Positions 1 through 9,075 are shown, counted from the first letter of the stretch. The stretch: 64,000 nt of DNA from Actinomyces procaprae (GCF_004798665.1 NZ_CP039292.1:806001-870000); one strand, 5' to 3'. Numbers and translations: made by a program. Notes: generated from the letters alone by a model not told the origin.

Positions 1-992
1 AGACGGTCCGGGTGCTCAACCTGCTGCGCCTCGACGTGCATGCCGGCGAAGTACAGCGTCAGGAACGGCGCGGTCGGCACCGGCCAGGCGACCCTAGCCG
101 TGCGCACGTCATGGTCCAGCTTTCGCAGGCGGGCAGCCAGGCCATCCACGGCCTGAGCGACGGGCGGCGTCGAGCACGCGCCGGGCATGACCGCATTGGC
201 TGCCAAGAGGATGCGTAGTCGGGGCGGTGGTGCGTCCACGGCGTCAACGAACCGCCGGGTAGGGGCATCGAGCCGCCACCGGTCCACCGGCTCGTTGCCG
301 CTGATGACGTCCATGACCACGGCCAGGTCGTGGGCGGTGCGCGTGAGCGCCCCGAAGCCCGCCAGTCCGAACCAGTGGTCCGCCGACGGCGCCGAACTGA
401 CCCGGCCGCGTGTCGGCTTCAGCCCCAGCACCCCGCAGGCCGAGGCCGGAATGCGCAGCGAACCCCCGCCGTCGGAACCCATGGCCACCGGAACCGCGCC
501 GGTGGCGACGGCGACCGCCGAGCCCGCAGAGGAGCCGCCGGGGGAGCGTGCAGGGTCCCAGGGGTTCAGGCAGTCGTCGTGATGGGCGGACTCTCCCACC
601 GGGAACTGGCCGAACTCGGGCATATTGGTGCGCCCGACGATGATCGCCCCCGCCTGCCGCAGGCGCCCGACGACGGCGCAGTCCGCCCGGGCGGGACTGC
701 TATTGCCTCGGCCGCCAAGTGTGGTGACTTCCCCGGCGACGTCGTACTCCTCCTTGACCGCCACCGGCACGCCGGCGAGCGGTCCGGCTGCGCCCGGGCC
801 GGCTGCCGCGATGCGCCGGTCGAGGGCATCGGCCTCCCGCAGGGCGGCTTCGCGGCGCACCACGGTGAAGGCGTTGAGATTCGGGTCCAGTGCGTCAATG
901 CGTTCCAGCGCGGCCTGGATCGTGGCCCGGGCGGTGATGCTCCCGGCGCTGACGGCACGGGCGATGTCGACGGCGTTGCGCGGAATGGTCAT
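1..992 (-). CDS. Amidase signature family enzyme (C-terminal end outside the window)
   Basis: Hydrolyses a carbon-nitrogen amide bond; the substrate cannot be told from sequence. The reading frame is open from an ATG at 992 to the window edge, so about 330 N-terminal residues are present and the C-terminus is missing (family members are usually 450-500 aa). The Ser-cisSer-Lys triad is visible: Lys80 in GVPVAVKEEYD, Ser155 in PGGSSAGSAVAVATG and Ser178 in SDGGGSLRIPASACG. It resembles amidase/AtzF/GatA-type proteins, but no GatB or GatC gene is adjacent, so a stand-alone amidase is more likely than the amidotransferase subunit. It is divergent from ilvD across a 291-bp gap in which I see no other gene. 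Confidence 0.9.
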   Translation of the reverse strand, partial: MTIPRNAVDIARAVSAGSITARATIQAALERIDALDPNLNAFTVVRREAALREADALDRRIAAAGPGAAGPLAGVPVAVKEEYDVAGEVTTLGGRGNSSPARADCAVVGRLRQAGAIIVGRTNMPEFGQFPVGESAHHDDCLNPWDPARSPGGSSAGSAVAVATGAVPVAMGSDGGGSLRIPASACGVLGLKPTRGRVSSAPSADHWFGLAGFGALTRTAHDLAVVMDVISGNEPVDRWRLDAPTRRFVDAVDAPPPRLRILLAANAVMPGACSTPPVAQAVDGLAARLRKLDHDVRTARVAWPVPTAPFLTLYFAGMHVEAQQVEHPDR

Positions 993-1283
993 GCGGCCTC
1001 CGTTGATCTGGTGCTCAAGAGTGTAAGGGGGCGTCGTTATGGGCTCCGGCGGGTGGGACGGGCCCGGCGGCGGGGCAGGAGATGGGAGGCGTGAGGGGTG
1101 CGTGCCGTAATTCGGCAGGTGCCGACGGGGCTTTTCGCTCTCCGGCGAGCGGGGGCATCGTCGTCGGATCGTTGCTGTACCGCGGAAAACCGGCGGTCTG
1201 GTGAGCGAACGCACACGGCCTGCCGGCGTTGCTGACACTACGCTGTGGCCATTCGAAAATCGTCCGCATCCCAGGAGACGCTC

Positions 1284-3179
1284 ATGCCCCGCTATCGCAG
1301 CGCTACCTCCACCACCGGCCGCAACATGGCCGGCGCCCGCGCCCTGTGGCGCGCCACCGGCGTGAAGGACTCGGACTTCGGCAAGCCCATCATCGCCATC
1401 GCCAACTCCTTCACCGAGTTCGTCCCCGGGCACGTGGGCCTGCGGGACGTCGGCCGCGTCGTCGCCGAACAGGTGGAGGCCGCCGGCGGCATCGCCAAGG
1501 AGTTCAACACGATCGCCGTCGACGACGGCATCGCCATGGGGCACGACGGCATGCTCTACTCCCTGCCCAGCCGCGAGCTGATCGCCGACTCCGTGGAGTA
1601 CATGGTCAGCGCCCACTGCGCCGACGCCCTGGTGTGCATCTCCAACTGCGACAAGATCACCCCCGGCATGCTCATGGCCTCGCTGCGCCTGAACATCCCC
1701 ACGATCTTCGTGTCCGGCGGTCCCATGGAGTCCGGGAAGATGGTCGCCGCCGACGGCACCACCCGCAAGCTCGACCTGATCGACGCCATGATGGACGCCG
1801 CCGACCCCACCGTCCCCGACGAGACCATCTCCGCCATCGAGCGCCTGGCCTGCCCCACCTGCGGCTCCTGCTCGGGCATGTTCACCGCCAACTCCATGAA
1901 CTGCCTGACCGAAGCCCTCGGGCTCGCGCTGCCCACCAACGGCTCGCTGGTGGCCACCCACGCGGACCGCAAGGCCCTGTTCCAGGAGGCCGGCCGCCGG
2001 ATCGTTCAGATCACCAAGGCCTACTACGAGGAGGACGACGCCTCCGTCCTGCCGCGGTCGATCGCCACCAAGCCCGCCTTCGAGAACGCCATGAGCCTGG
2101 ACATCGCCATGGGCGGGTCCACCAACACGGTGCTACACCTGCTGGCCGCCGCCCAGGAGGCGGAGGTCGACTTCAAGATGGCCGACATCGACCGGCTCTC
2201 CCGCAAGGTGCCCCACCTGTGCAAGGTGGCCCCCTCCACCAACCTCGTGCACGTGGAGGACGTCCACCGTGCCGGCGGCATCATGGGCATCCTCGGCGAG
2301 CTCGACCGCGGTGGCCTGCTCGACACCACCACCCGCACCGTGCTGCGCGGCACCCTGGCCGACGAACTCGACCAGTACGACATCGGCCGCCCCGGCGAGG
2401 ACGGCGTACGCGACCCGCAGGCGAGCCGCGTGGATGAGGCGATCCGCACCCTCTACCTGGCCGCCCCCGCGGGCGTGCGCACCACCCAGATGTTCTCCCA
2501 GAACTCCCGTTGGGAGGCCCTGGACGTGGACCGGGTAGGCGGCGCCATCCGCGACATCGCCCACGCCTACTCCGCCGACGGCGGCCTGGCCGTCCTGTTC
2601 GGAAACGTCGCGGAGAAGGGCTGCATCGTCAAGACCGCCGGGGTGGATGCCTCGATCCTGACCTTCTCCGGCCCCGCCGTCGTCTTCGAGTCTCAGGAAC
2701 AGGCCGTGGACGGCATCCTCGGCGGCAAGGTGAAGGCCGGGGACGTCGTCATCATCTCCCACGAGGGGCCGCGCGGCGGTCCGGGCATGCAGGAGATGCT
2801 CTACCCGACCACCTACATCAAGTCCATGCACCTGGGCAAGGAGTGCGCGCTGCTCACCGACGGGCGCTTCTCCGGCGGCACCTCCGGGCTGTCCATCGGG
2901 CATGTCTCCCCGGAGGCGGCAGCGGGCGGGCTCATCGGGTTGGTGCGCACCGGCGACCGCATCGTCATCGACATCCCGAACCGCTCCATTGAGCTGGATG
3001 TGGACGAGGCGGAGATCGCCCGGCGTCGCGCCGAGGAGGAGGCCCGCGGGGAGGAGGCGTGGACGCCGCACAGCCCGCGTCCCCGCCACGTGTCCAAGTC
3101 GCTGCGCGCCTACGGCATGCTGGCCACCAGCGCCGACCTCGGCGCCGTGCGTGACCTGAGCCGGATCCGCGTTCGCTGA
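1284..3179 (+). CDS. ilvD: Dihydroxy-acid dehydratase
   Basis: Dehydrates 2,3-dihydroxy-isovalerate and 2,3-dihydroxy-3-methylvalerate to the 2-keto acids, the third common step of branched-chain amino acid synthesis; cytoplasmic iron-sulfur enzyme. It has 631 aa against about 616 in E. coli. The N-terminus [20 protein letters not shown] matches the family start. Cluster ligands are visible as Cys122 in [10 protein letters not shown] and in the [11 protein letters not shown] block (Cys190, 193, 196). The [21 protein letters not shown] active-site region lies near the C-terminus. The start at 1284 is preferred over an in-frame GTG at 1245 because AGGAGA lies just upstream at 1273-1278 and homology begins here. 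A second branched-chain gene, ilvA, is 3.5 kb away on the other strand. Confidence 0.97.
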   Translation: MPRYRSATSTTGRNMAGARALWRATGVKDSDFGKPIIAIANSFTEFVPGHVGLRDVGRVVAEQVEAAGGIAKEFNTIAVDDGIAMGHDGMLYSLPSRELIADSVEYMVSAHCADALVCISNCDKITPGMLMASLRLNIPTIFVSGGPMESGKMVAADGTTRKLDLIDAMMDAADPTVPDETISAIERLACPTCGSCSGMFTANSMNCLTEALGLALPTNGSLVATHADRKALFQEAGRRIVQITKAYYEEDDASVLPRSIATKPAFENAMSLDIAMGGSTNTVLHLLAAAQEAEVDFKMADIDRLSRKVPHLCKVAPSTNLVHVEDVHRAGGIMGILGELDRGGLLDTTTRTVLRGTLADELDQYDIGRPGEDGVRDPQASRVDEAIRTLYLAAPAGVRTTQMFSQNSRWEALDVDRVGGAIRDIAHAYSADGGLAVLFGNVAEKGCIVKTAGVDASILTFSGPAVVFESQEQAVDGILGGKVKAGDVVIISHEGPRGGPGMQEMLYPTTYIKSMHLGKECALLTDGRFSGGTSGLSIGHVSPEAAAGGLIGLVRTGDRIVIDIPNRSIELDVDEAEIARRRAEEEARGEEAWTPHSPRPRHVSKSLRAYGMLATSADLGAVRDLSRIRVR

Positions 3180-3250
3180 CGCCTGCCGCATTCGGAACTG
3201 GCGCAGCTGAGCGGGGGTGCGCGCGCCGTCGTCGTCGGGGCCGCACCCGC

Positions 3251-4129
3251 TCAGCGCGTGAGCGCCCAGCATGCGGTGGAGAGCATGCAGGCGACGAGTG
3301 CGGGAACGTACTTGCGCGGGTGGCGGATTACTTCGCGCTCGGACTTCCAATCGAGCAGCGGCCAGCGCCATTCCATGAGGACGGCGGCCAGGGCCGCGGA
3401 TGAAGCCGTGGTGACCACGAAGGCGACGTCGTTGCCGAAGTGTGCGAGCGTTGGCTCGGGTCCGAACACGGCGACGGCACCGCATATCAGATACAGGGCC
3501 GCGAGTTGGAGGGCGTAAACGCATAGCGTGCGCCACGTGCGCGGGCAGGTCTTGACCACGAGCCAGGTGCTCGGATGCCGGGAGAAGTAGGCATTGAGCG
3601 GGGTGTTTTGCACCACCATGACGGCCCCGAGCGGCAGCGCGGCACCGTGGTTGTGGAGCATTGCGTTGAACAGCCAGCCGAAGGCGACCAGCGCGGCGGT
3701 GTTGATCTGCGTCATCCGGGAGCTCGCCAGCTCACCGAGTATGAGGCTGGAGGTGCGCGGTCCGGCTCTGCGCCGTCGTGCGGCGTCGTCAACCACCTCG
3801 AAGCCGAGCAGGAAACAGACGGTGCCCTCGACGGCGAGCATCACGGCCGCTGTGAGCGGACTTAGGACAATGCCAAGGACGATCCCCGCCGCCAATGCGA
3901 TGAGCGCTCCCAGGCGATGACGGCGCGTGGGGCCGGTCCAGAGCAGGAGGACCAGGGGCGCCATTCCGAGGGCGAGCAGAGTCACCGTGATGGCATTGGG
4001 CCAGGTGATGCTTTGAGCCGTGGAGATGAACGCGATCACGGGTAGAACGACTTCAAGGAGCACCACCAGCGAACCGACGAGGTAGGCGGCACGCGCCAGG
4101 TCCCTGGCGGCGATCGGGAACCGCGTCAC
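3251..4129 (-). CDS. Multi-pass membrane protein, probable ABC exporter permease
   Basis: 292 aa with about eight hydrophobic segments and no recognised catalytic motif. The GTG start at 4129 overlaps the stop of the upstream small membrane gene (GTGA, 4126-4129), a sign of translational coupling; the frame is also open further upstream, but that extension would overlap the neighbour. It is the last gene of a leftward unit: 65-aa membrane peptide, ATPase, 81-aa membrane protein, this gene. By position and topology it is the transmembrane half of the ABC system whose ATPase is encoded at 4346-5041. Such arrangements are common for antibiotic or bacteriocin export/immunity transporters, but the substrate is unknown here. 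Confidence 0.7.
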   Translation of the reverse strand: MTRFPIAARDLARAAYLVGSLVVLLEVVLPVIAFISTAQSITWPNAITVTLLALGMAPLVLLLWTGPTRRHRLGALIALAAGIVLGIVLSPLTAAVMLAVEGTVCFLLGFEVVDDAARRRRAGPRTSSLILGELASSRMTQINTAALVAFGWLFNAMLHNHGAALPLGAVMVVQNTPLNAYFSRHPSTWLVVKTCPRTWRTLCVYALQLAALYLICGAVAVFGPEPTLAHFGNDVAFVVTTASSAALAAVLMEWRWPLLDWKSEREVIRHPRKYVPALVACMLSTACWALTR

Positions 4130-4371
4130 GTCAGGCCCGGCCAGCGTTCGCTGTGGACCCAGGTCCAGGCGATTGATGACATGGTTGCCGCCGTGGCCAA
4201 GAAGACCCCGGCGGAGGCGACCCGCAGGTTGACCACGACGCCCAGGTGCATGCCAACCCATGCCGCGACCGCCGTCAGGATCAGGCTGGACCATACGGTC
4301 CGTTTGCTGAGGAACTCGCCCGCCACGGCCCGAGCTGCCAGAGCGCTAGTTGACGAGGGCTGCGACAGCAT
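4126..4371 (-). CDS. Small membrane protein of the ABC exporter operon
   Basis: 81 aa with two predicted transmembrane stretches (about residues 28-48 and 52-72). The reading frame overlaps the end of the ATPase gene by 26 bp and the start of the next membrane gene by 4 bp, so all are probably translated in series. The sequence runs directly into the frame of a longer membrane protein, so it could be a split N-terminal part of that permease. I do not recognise a family. Start at ATG 4371. Confidence 0.55.
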   Translation of the reverse strand: MLSQPSSTSALAARAVAGEFLSKRTVWSSLILTAVAAWVGMHLGVVVNLRVASAGVFLATAATMSSIAWTWVHSERWPGLT

Positions 4372-5041
4372 CGGAATCCCCAGGAGTGTCGAAGGGGCCG
4401 CTGAGCCGGCCCGAGGAGAGCACGTAGAGTCGAGTGGTGCACCGGGTGAAGGACTCGGCGATGTGGGAGCTCAGTAGTACCGCCTGCCCACGTTCGGCGG
4501 CGGCGACTATGCAGTGGTAGAGATACTCCGTTGCCGAGAAGTCGAGGAAGTCCACCGGCTCGTCGAGGAACAGGATGTCGGCCGGTGTTTGGAAGGCGGC
4601 GATGAGCGCGGCCTTCTTTCGGGTGCCGCTGGACAGCTGTCCGAATGGGGTTGACCGATAGCCGCGGAAGTTGAAGCCGTCGATGAGTTCGTCGAGCAGC
4701 TGCGGGCGTTCTCGCTTCCCGTAGGCGCGGTCCAGGAAACGAATGAAGGTGTCCAATGACCAGGTGGGGAACGAGGCGTCGTTGGTTAAGGCGAAATAGC
4801 GCTGCTGTTTGAATGTGGGCGTATCCGGTCTGCATGCGCGTCCGCGGTACCGCATGGACCGGAGCTCGTAACCGCGGTGCGCGTCGCAGAGCGCCTTGAG
4901 CATGGTGGTTTTTCCGGCGCCGTTGACGCCCAGTAACCCCACGGCCTCGCCCGCATCGAGTGTCAGCGAGACATCGGTCAGGACGGGGGCGGAGCGGTTG
5001 TACCAGGCGCGCAGGCCGCTGACCTCGAGGACGTGTTCCAT
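4346..5041 (-). CDS. ABC transporter ATP-binding protein
   Basis: 231 aa, a single nucleotide-binding domain. Walker A is LLGVNGAGKTTM (residues 36-47, Lys44), the signature is LSSGTRKKAAL, Walker B is ADILFLDEPVDFLD and the switch histidine lies in LLSSHIAES. The order and the short length fit exporter-type ATPases (CcmA/BcrA-like). The start at ATG 5041 is chosen because GAGGTA sits 4 bp upstream; a longer frame exists but its extra 88 residues do not look like protein. It probably powers the two membrane proteins encoded just downstream. Confidence 0.9.
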   Translation of the reverse strand: MEHVLEVSGLRAWYNRSAPVLTDVSLTLDAGEAVGLLGVNGAGKTTMLKALCDAHRGYELRSMRYRGRACRPDTPTFKQQRYFALTNDASFPTWSLDTFIRFLDRAYGKRERPQLLDELIDGFNFRGYRSTPFGQLSSGTRKKAALIAAFQTPADILFLDEPVDFLDFSATEYLYHCIVAAAERGQAVLLSSHIAESFTRCTTRLYVLSSGRLSGPFDTPGDSDAVAALVN

Positions 5042-5088
5042 GATTACCTCCTCAACCGGGGTGAAGAGAAGAGCGGGGGAACGGGTGG

Positions 5089-5286
5089 TCAGTGTGGGGC
5101 TCGGGTCTTGGATGATCTGGGGCGCCCTAGAAGCGCGGCGGCGACAAACAGTACCCCTAGAACGAGGCTCGCGATAGCTTCGATGGTATTGCCGATCATG
5201 AGTGCTCGCACCGCCACCGCCAATGCTAGCAGGCCAATTATCGAGCGTACTGTGCGACGTGAGCGGGTGGCGGGTTCGGAGGGCAT
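5089..5286 (-). CDS. 65-aa membrane peptide at the head of the ABC operon
   Basis: Small protein with a basic N-terminus (PATRSRRTVR), two hydrophobic stretches (about residues 15-30 and 34-53) and a basic tail (GRPRSSKTRAPH). AAAGGCG lies upstream of the ATG at 5286, and the ATPase start is 48 bp downstream. Peptides like this at the front of ABC exporter operons may be immunity proteins, transporter subunits or exported hydrophobic peptides. The lack of cysteines and of a leader cleavage motif gives no support for a processed bacteriocin. No family recognised. Confidence 0.55.
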   Translation of the reverse strand: MPSEPATRSRRTVRSIIGLLALAVAVRALMIGNTIEAIASLVLGVLFVAAALLGRPRSSKTRAPH

Positions 5287-5379
5287 TGTTGATCACGCCT
5301 TTCAAATGCGGGTATCGCCCTTCATAAATGTATCAGATATGTAATGAAGGTGCAAGGCGTAGTGTTGAATTGGTCTTAA

Positions 5380-6060
5380 TGTGGCGATGTTTAGAGGCGC
5401 TTCCGGTTTGCGGTTGTGGGGTTTGGCCGGGGCTGTGGGTGGGGGTGGTGGTTGGGGTGATGCGGGGGTGGTCGGGTCGGTGGGACATCGTCGGGCCGCC
5501 GAGGACGCTTTCCCGGGAGGTGTCCTTGAGGGCCGGGGCGTGTCCTCTAGCAGCCCCGCCAGGTCATCTGGACCGGCTCGTCGTGCTTGTGGATGTGGCG
5601 GCCGGCGTGTCGCCGGGTGAGGAGACCGGTGGGCCTGCCGGTTCGACACGGTGACCGTCGCCCGGCTGTCACTGATTGCACCGCTTTACCTGCCCGGACG
5701 CGAGCCGCCTAGCGCACATCGTTGAAATCATGCGGTTCTGTTGGCCAGGTTCCCGGCGCGTCCCAGCAAAGTGGTGCAATCTGTGACAGCTGGGAGCACC
5801 ATCGGATGCTCGCGGGCGCTGCGCGTTTGTGGGTGTGGTGGTGCGGGCCCGCGGGTGGTCGCGCCCGGGCTCGCGGGTGGTCGTGCCCGGGCGCGCTGTT
5901 CGGCGTGCACCTGGCCGGCGGGTGGTCATGCTCGGGACGAGGAGGTCGTGCTCGAGCGTCCGGGCGGGCTCTGCGTGGGGCCTGCGAGGACGTTCTGGGG
6001 CTGACGAGGACTTGTGGCCGGCGGGGGGTGTCCTCGGGGCGGTGTCGCGGGCGTAGAGCG
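5380..6060. repeat. Mosaic intergenic repeat, G-rich family
   Basis: Gene-free, strongly strand-asymmetric (G/T-rich top strand) sequence. The motif TTTGTGGGTGTGGTGGTGCG at 5824-5843 recurs near 42,390, and weaker versions preceded by CTTCCGG occur near 5402, 26,033 and 46,580, with an inverted one at 6392-6415. The block GGTCGTGCTCGAGCGTCCGG to the GAGGACGTTCTG motif (5945-5998) has a close second copy at 42,740-42,790. Open frames over this stretch have low-complexity Arg/Pro/Gly products and are not believable genes. Confidence 0.65.
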
Positions 6061-6345
6061 AGTGGGGTCAGCGCCAGGGGCAGATCGTTGGGTACGCCCC
6101 TTCGGCGTCTGCTACGCCAGTTTGACCTCCGCTGAAGGGCACAGATCCCTTCAGCAGACACCAAACCCGAGTAGTAAACCCCGAACCGGCGTAGCAGACG
6201 ACGCCAGCGCAAAGCACGCCGGCGAACTGGCTCCCGGCTCCACCCACACCCTCGAACGCGAAGAGCCGGTTAACCGTCTGCTGCAAGGCTCCGAGGTGTA
6301 CAGCAAACCGTTAAGTGACGTTGTTAACGCCCAACCGGCGTAGTG
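6061..6345. repeat. Mosaic intergenic repeat, hairpin family
   Basis: Contains a long imperfect inverted repeat with 27-nt arms at 6113-6139 and 6147-6173 (TACGCCAGTTTG to CTGAAGGG). A second block at 6266-6342 (CCGGTTAACCGTCTGCTG to GTTGTTAACGCCC) is present in reverse complement at 46,628-46,700. The part at 6170-6225 (AGTAAACCCCGAACCGGCGT) recurs at 42,926-42,980. No coding potential. The unit looks like a dispersed non-coding hairpin element. Confidence 0.65.
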
Positions 6346-6464
6346 GAGCCCCCAGTCCACTCGCTCGCCAGCCCAGGCTCTCGACCGGCCCGTGGACACC
6401 ACACCCACAAACCGGAAGAGCCCCTTAACGCGAAGAGACCGCTGAGGGTGCAACCGACCTCGGT

Positions 6465-6627
6465 ACGTAAGATCTGCCGACTTCGGTACGTAAGATCTAC
6501 CGACCTCGGTACGTAAGATCTACCGACTTCGGTACGTAAGATCTACCGACCTCGGTACGTAAGATCTACCGACCTCGGTACGTAAGATCTACCGACCTCG
6601 GTATGTAAGATCTACCGACCTCGGTGA
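6465..6627. repeat. Array of seven 23-bp palindrome-rich repeats after ilvA
   Basis: Seven direct copies of a 23-bp unit built from CTCGGTACGTAAGATCT plus ACCGAC, with C/T changes at the first position and one TATGTA variant. Each unit carries the short palindromes TACGTA and AGATCT and the interrupted palindrome ACCGA-GG-TCGGT. The array ends 24 bp from the ilvA stop codon. Other arrays of this family lie at 12,796, 19,746, 26,596 and 33,505. Confidence 0.9.
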
Positions 6628-6651
6628 AGGGGTTGCGGCGGGGCGGCGGGG

Positions 6652-8226
6652 TCAGCGGGCCAGGAAGAAGCGGGCGGAGGGGTCGTCCGTCTCCTCGTGG
6701 TAGGCGTAGCCGAGCCGGTCCATGTGCTCGGTCAGCTCGGCATCGTCCGGGCCGGCCTCGAAGGCCGTCAGGATGCGCCCGTAGTCGGCGCCATCGGTGC
6801 GGTAGTGGAACAGGGTGATGTTCCAGCGGGTCCCCAGGATCTCCAGGAAACGGGTCAGCGCCCCGGGGGACTCCGGGAACTCGAAGCTGAACAGCCGCTC
6901 CACCAGGCCCTCCGGGGCGCGCCCGCCGATCATGGAGCGCACATGCACCTTGGCGAGCTCGTCCTCGGTCAGGTCCACCACGCCGTAGCCGGCGGCCTCC
7001 AGGTCGGCGACGATCTCGCGGCGCTCGTCGCGTCCGCGAGTGAGCCGCACGCCCACAAAGATCCGGGCCGGTGCGCCCGCGGGGGCGGAGGCCGAGACCC
7101 GGTAGTTGAACTCGGTGACCGCCCGGCCGCCGAGCACGGAGGCGAAGCGCAGGAACTCGCCCTGCACCTCCGGGATGGTCACCCCCAGGATGGCCTCGCG
7201 CTGCTCGCCGATCTCGGCGCGCTCGGAGATATAGCGCAGCTGATGGAAGTTCAGATTCGCGCCCGACAACACGCAGGCCAGCCGCTCGCCGGCGAGGTAG
7301 TGCGCGGCCACGTACTGCTTCAGCCCCGCCAGGGCAACAGCGCCGCTCGGCTCCGGCACGGCGCGCAGGTCCTCGAACAGGTCGCGCACAGCGGCGGAGA
7401 CCTCATCGGAGGAGACGGTGACCACGTCGTCGAGCAGCTGCGCGCACAGGCGGAAGGTCTCATCCCCGATGCGGCGCACCGCCACACCCTCGGCGAACAG
7501 GCCGACGTGCTCGAGCGTCACCGGCTCCCCGGCGGCCAGGGCGGCATTCAGGCAGGCGGACTCCTCGTGCTCCACGCCGATTACCTGCACCTGCGGCATC
7601 AGCTGCTTGATCAGCACGGCGATGCCGGAGACCAGGCCGCCGCCGCCCACGGGCACGAACACGCGATCCAGATCGGCGTCCTGCTGAATCATCTCCAAGC
7701 CAATGGTGCCCTGGCCGGCGATGACGCGGGGATCGTCGAAGGGAGCGATGTAGGTCAGCCCCTCCGCCTGGGCCAGGCGCAGCGCCTCGGCCTTGGCGGC
7801 GTCGAAGTTGTCCCCGCTCAGCAGCACCTCGCCGCCCAGGGCGCGCACGGCGTCGACCTTGATGCGGGGGGTGACGGTGGGCATGACGATCAGTGCGCGC
7901 ACCCCCAGCAGGGAGGCGGAGCGGGCGACCCCCTGGGCGTGGTTGCCGGCGGAGGCGGTCACCACGCCGCGCTCGCGCTCGGCGTCGGACAGGGAGCGCA
8001 TGGCGTTGTAGGCGCCGCGGATCTTGAAGGAGTGGACCGCCTGCAGGTCCTCGCGCTTGACCTCAACCGTGTTGCCCAGGCGGGTCGACAGCGTGGGCAT
8101 CGGCTGTAGGGGGGTGTGCTCGGCGGCCTCATAGACGGGGGCGCGCAGAATCTCCCGCAGGTAGCGGGCGCCGTCCCAGGGGGAGTCGGGGTCGGCGTGG
8201 TTTCCGTTGCTTCCAGCATCGCTCAC
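6652..8226 (-). CDS. ilvA: Threonine ammonia-lyase, biosynthetic (threonine deaminase)
   Basis: PLP enzyme converting L-threonine to 2-oxobutanoate and ammonia, the committed step of isoleucine synthesis. 524 aa: a fold-type II catalytic domain (about 1-350) with the PLP lysine in VHSFKIRGAYNAM (Lys68), the phosphate-binding VPVGGGGLVSG loop and TASAGNHAQGVA. The C-terminal regulatory half (about 350-524) has two ACT-like subdomains, as in isoleucine-inhibited biosynthetic enzymes. The downstream side carries the 23-bp repeat array; the upstream side is divergent from the FMN reductase gene. Confidence 0.97.
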   Translation of the reverse strand: MSDAGSNGNHADPDSPWDGARYLREILRAPVYEAAEHTPLQPMPTLSTRLGNTVEVKREDLQAVHSFKIRGAYNAMRSLSDAERERGVVTASAGNHAQGVARSASLLGVRALIVMPTVTPRIKVDAVRALGGEVLLSGDNFDAAKAEALRLAQAEGLTYIAPFDDPRVIAGQGTIGLEMIQQDADLDRVFVPVGGGGLVSGIAVLIKQLMPQVQVIGVEHEESACLNAALAAGEPVTLEHVGLFAEGVAVRRIGDETFRLCAQLLDDVVTVSSDEVSAAVRDLFEDLRAVPEPSGAVALAGLKQYVAAHYLAGERLACVLSGANLNFHQLRYISERAEIGEQREAILGVTIPEVQGEFLRFASVLGGRAVTEFNYRVSASAPAGAPARIFVGVRLTRGRDERREIVADLEAAGYGVVDLTEDELAKVHVRSMIGGRAPEGLVERLFSFEFPESPGALTRFLEILGTRWNITLFHYRTDGADYGRILTAFEAGPDDAELTEHMDRLGYAYHEETDDPSARFFLAR

Positions 8227-8291
8227 ACTCTCAGCCTAACTGGGGGCCGGTGTTGGCATCGCAAGCCGTTCTAGAAGTCGAGTCGATGAGT

Positions 8292-8325
8292 ATGAGCAAG
8301 CTCATTGAAGTGTCTATATGTAGAC
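8292..8325. promoter_or_regulatory. Palindromes in the ilvA / FMN reductase divergent region
   Basis: Two close dyads: ATGAGC-AA-GCTCAT at 8292-8305 and GTCTA-TATG-TAGAC at 8312-8325, in the 165-bp gap between divergent starts. They are well placed to be repressor sites for the reductase (start 8392). No local regulator gene is adjacent, so the binding protein is unknown. Confidence 0.4.
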
Positions 8326-8391
8326 TGGGACGTATGACCTAGAGTCCGATCTGCTTGATTTGCTTCCAACTGTGCTTCCAAGGAGTACAAC

Positions 8392-8949
8392 ATGACCAAG
8401 ATCGCCGTGATCACCGGTTCCATCCGCCCCAACTCCGTGGGTGGCCCCGTCGCCCAGTGGGTTGCCGAGAGGGCCAACACCGTTGCGGGCGTCGAGGCCA
8501 CCGTCCTCGAGCTCGCCGACTTCAACCTGCCGGTCTTCGCCGAGGAGCTGCCCCCGATGGCCGCCCCCGCCAAGGACCCGGCCGCGGTGAAGTGGAACGA
8601 GACCCTGGCGGCTTACGACGCCTACGTCTTCGTGACCCCGGAGTACAACCACTCCGTCCCGGGCGCGCTGAAGAACGCGATTGACTTCATCACCCCGTCC
8701 GTGCTGGCCAACAAGGCCGTCGGCCTGGTCGGCTACTCCTTCTCCGCCGGCCACCGGCCGATCGAGGCCCTGCGCCTGATTCTGTCGAACTTCACCACCG
8801 GCGTGGTGGGGCCGCAGGTCAACCTGCACCTGGCCACCGACTTCGAGAACATGTCCAGCTTCGCCCCGGCCGCCTTCCACGACAGCGAGGTCCCCGCGAT
8901 GGTTGAGGCAATCGTCGCCCAGGACCGGGCGCTGGCCGCGCTGCGCTGA
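8392..8949 (+). CDS. NAD(P)H-dependent FMN reductase
   Basis: 185-aa flavodoxin-fold flavoprotein of the NADPH-dependent FMN reductase (YieF/ChrR/azoreductase-like) family; reduces FMN, quinones or similar electron acceptors in the cytoplasm. The phosphate-binding loop is GSIRPNSVG (residues 9-17) and the family signature PEYNHSVPGALKNAIDF is at 83-99. AAGGAG lies upstream of the ATG. It is a single-gene unit ending in two strong hairpins. Confidence 0.92.
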   Translation: MTKIAVITGSIRPNSVGGPVAQWVAERANTVAGVEATVLELADFNLPVFAEELPPMAAPAKDPAAVKWNETLAAYDAYVFVTPEYNHSVPGALKNAIDFITPSVLANKAVGLVGYSFSAGHRPIEALRLILSNFTTGVVGPQVNLHLATDFENMSSFAPAAFHDSEVPAMVEAIVAQDRALAALR

Positions 8950-9004
8950 CCCCGCCCCGGCGGGGTTCAGCCCCGCGGCGCACGCTCAGGCAGGCCGCGC
9001 CCAA

Positions 9005-9060
9005 CCTCCGTAATCGCCACTTATCCCTGCAATGGCGGGCGAAAGTGGTGATTATCCGGA
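9005..9060. repeat. Long imperfect hairpin downstream of the FMN reductase
   Basis: CTCCGTAATCGCCACTT pairs with AAGTGGTGATTATCCGGAG across a loop holding CAATGGCGGGCG. It lies in the 284-bp gap between two convergent genes and just before a second hairpin. Its role may be termination; it may also be a small dispersed repeat. Confidence 0.5.
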
Positions 9061-9075
9061 GTGGGCCGGTAATGC

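Noticed and set aside
2133..3536. 467-codon minus-strand frame over ilvD
   Set aside because: Antisense to a clear ilvD gene; composition is typical of high-GC shadow frames.
5302..5649. 115-codon minus-strand frame
   Set aside because: Pro/Arg/Thr-rich low-complexity product over the mosaic repeat; no ribosome binding site or family.
6465..6627. CRISPR array
   Set aside because: Repeats are contiguous with no unique spacers and no cas genes are nearby.
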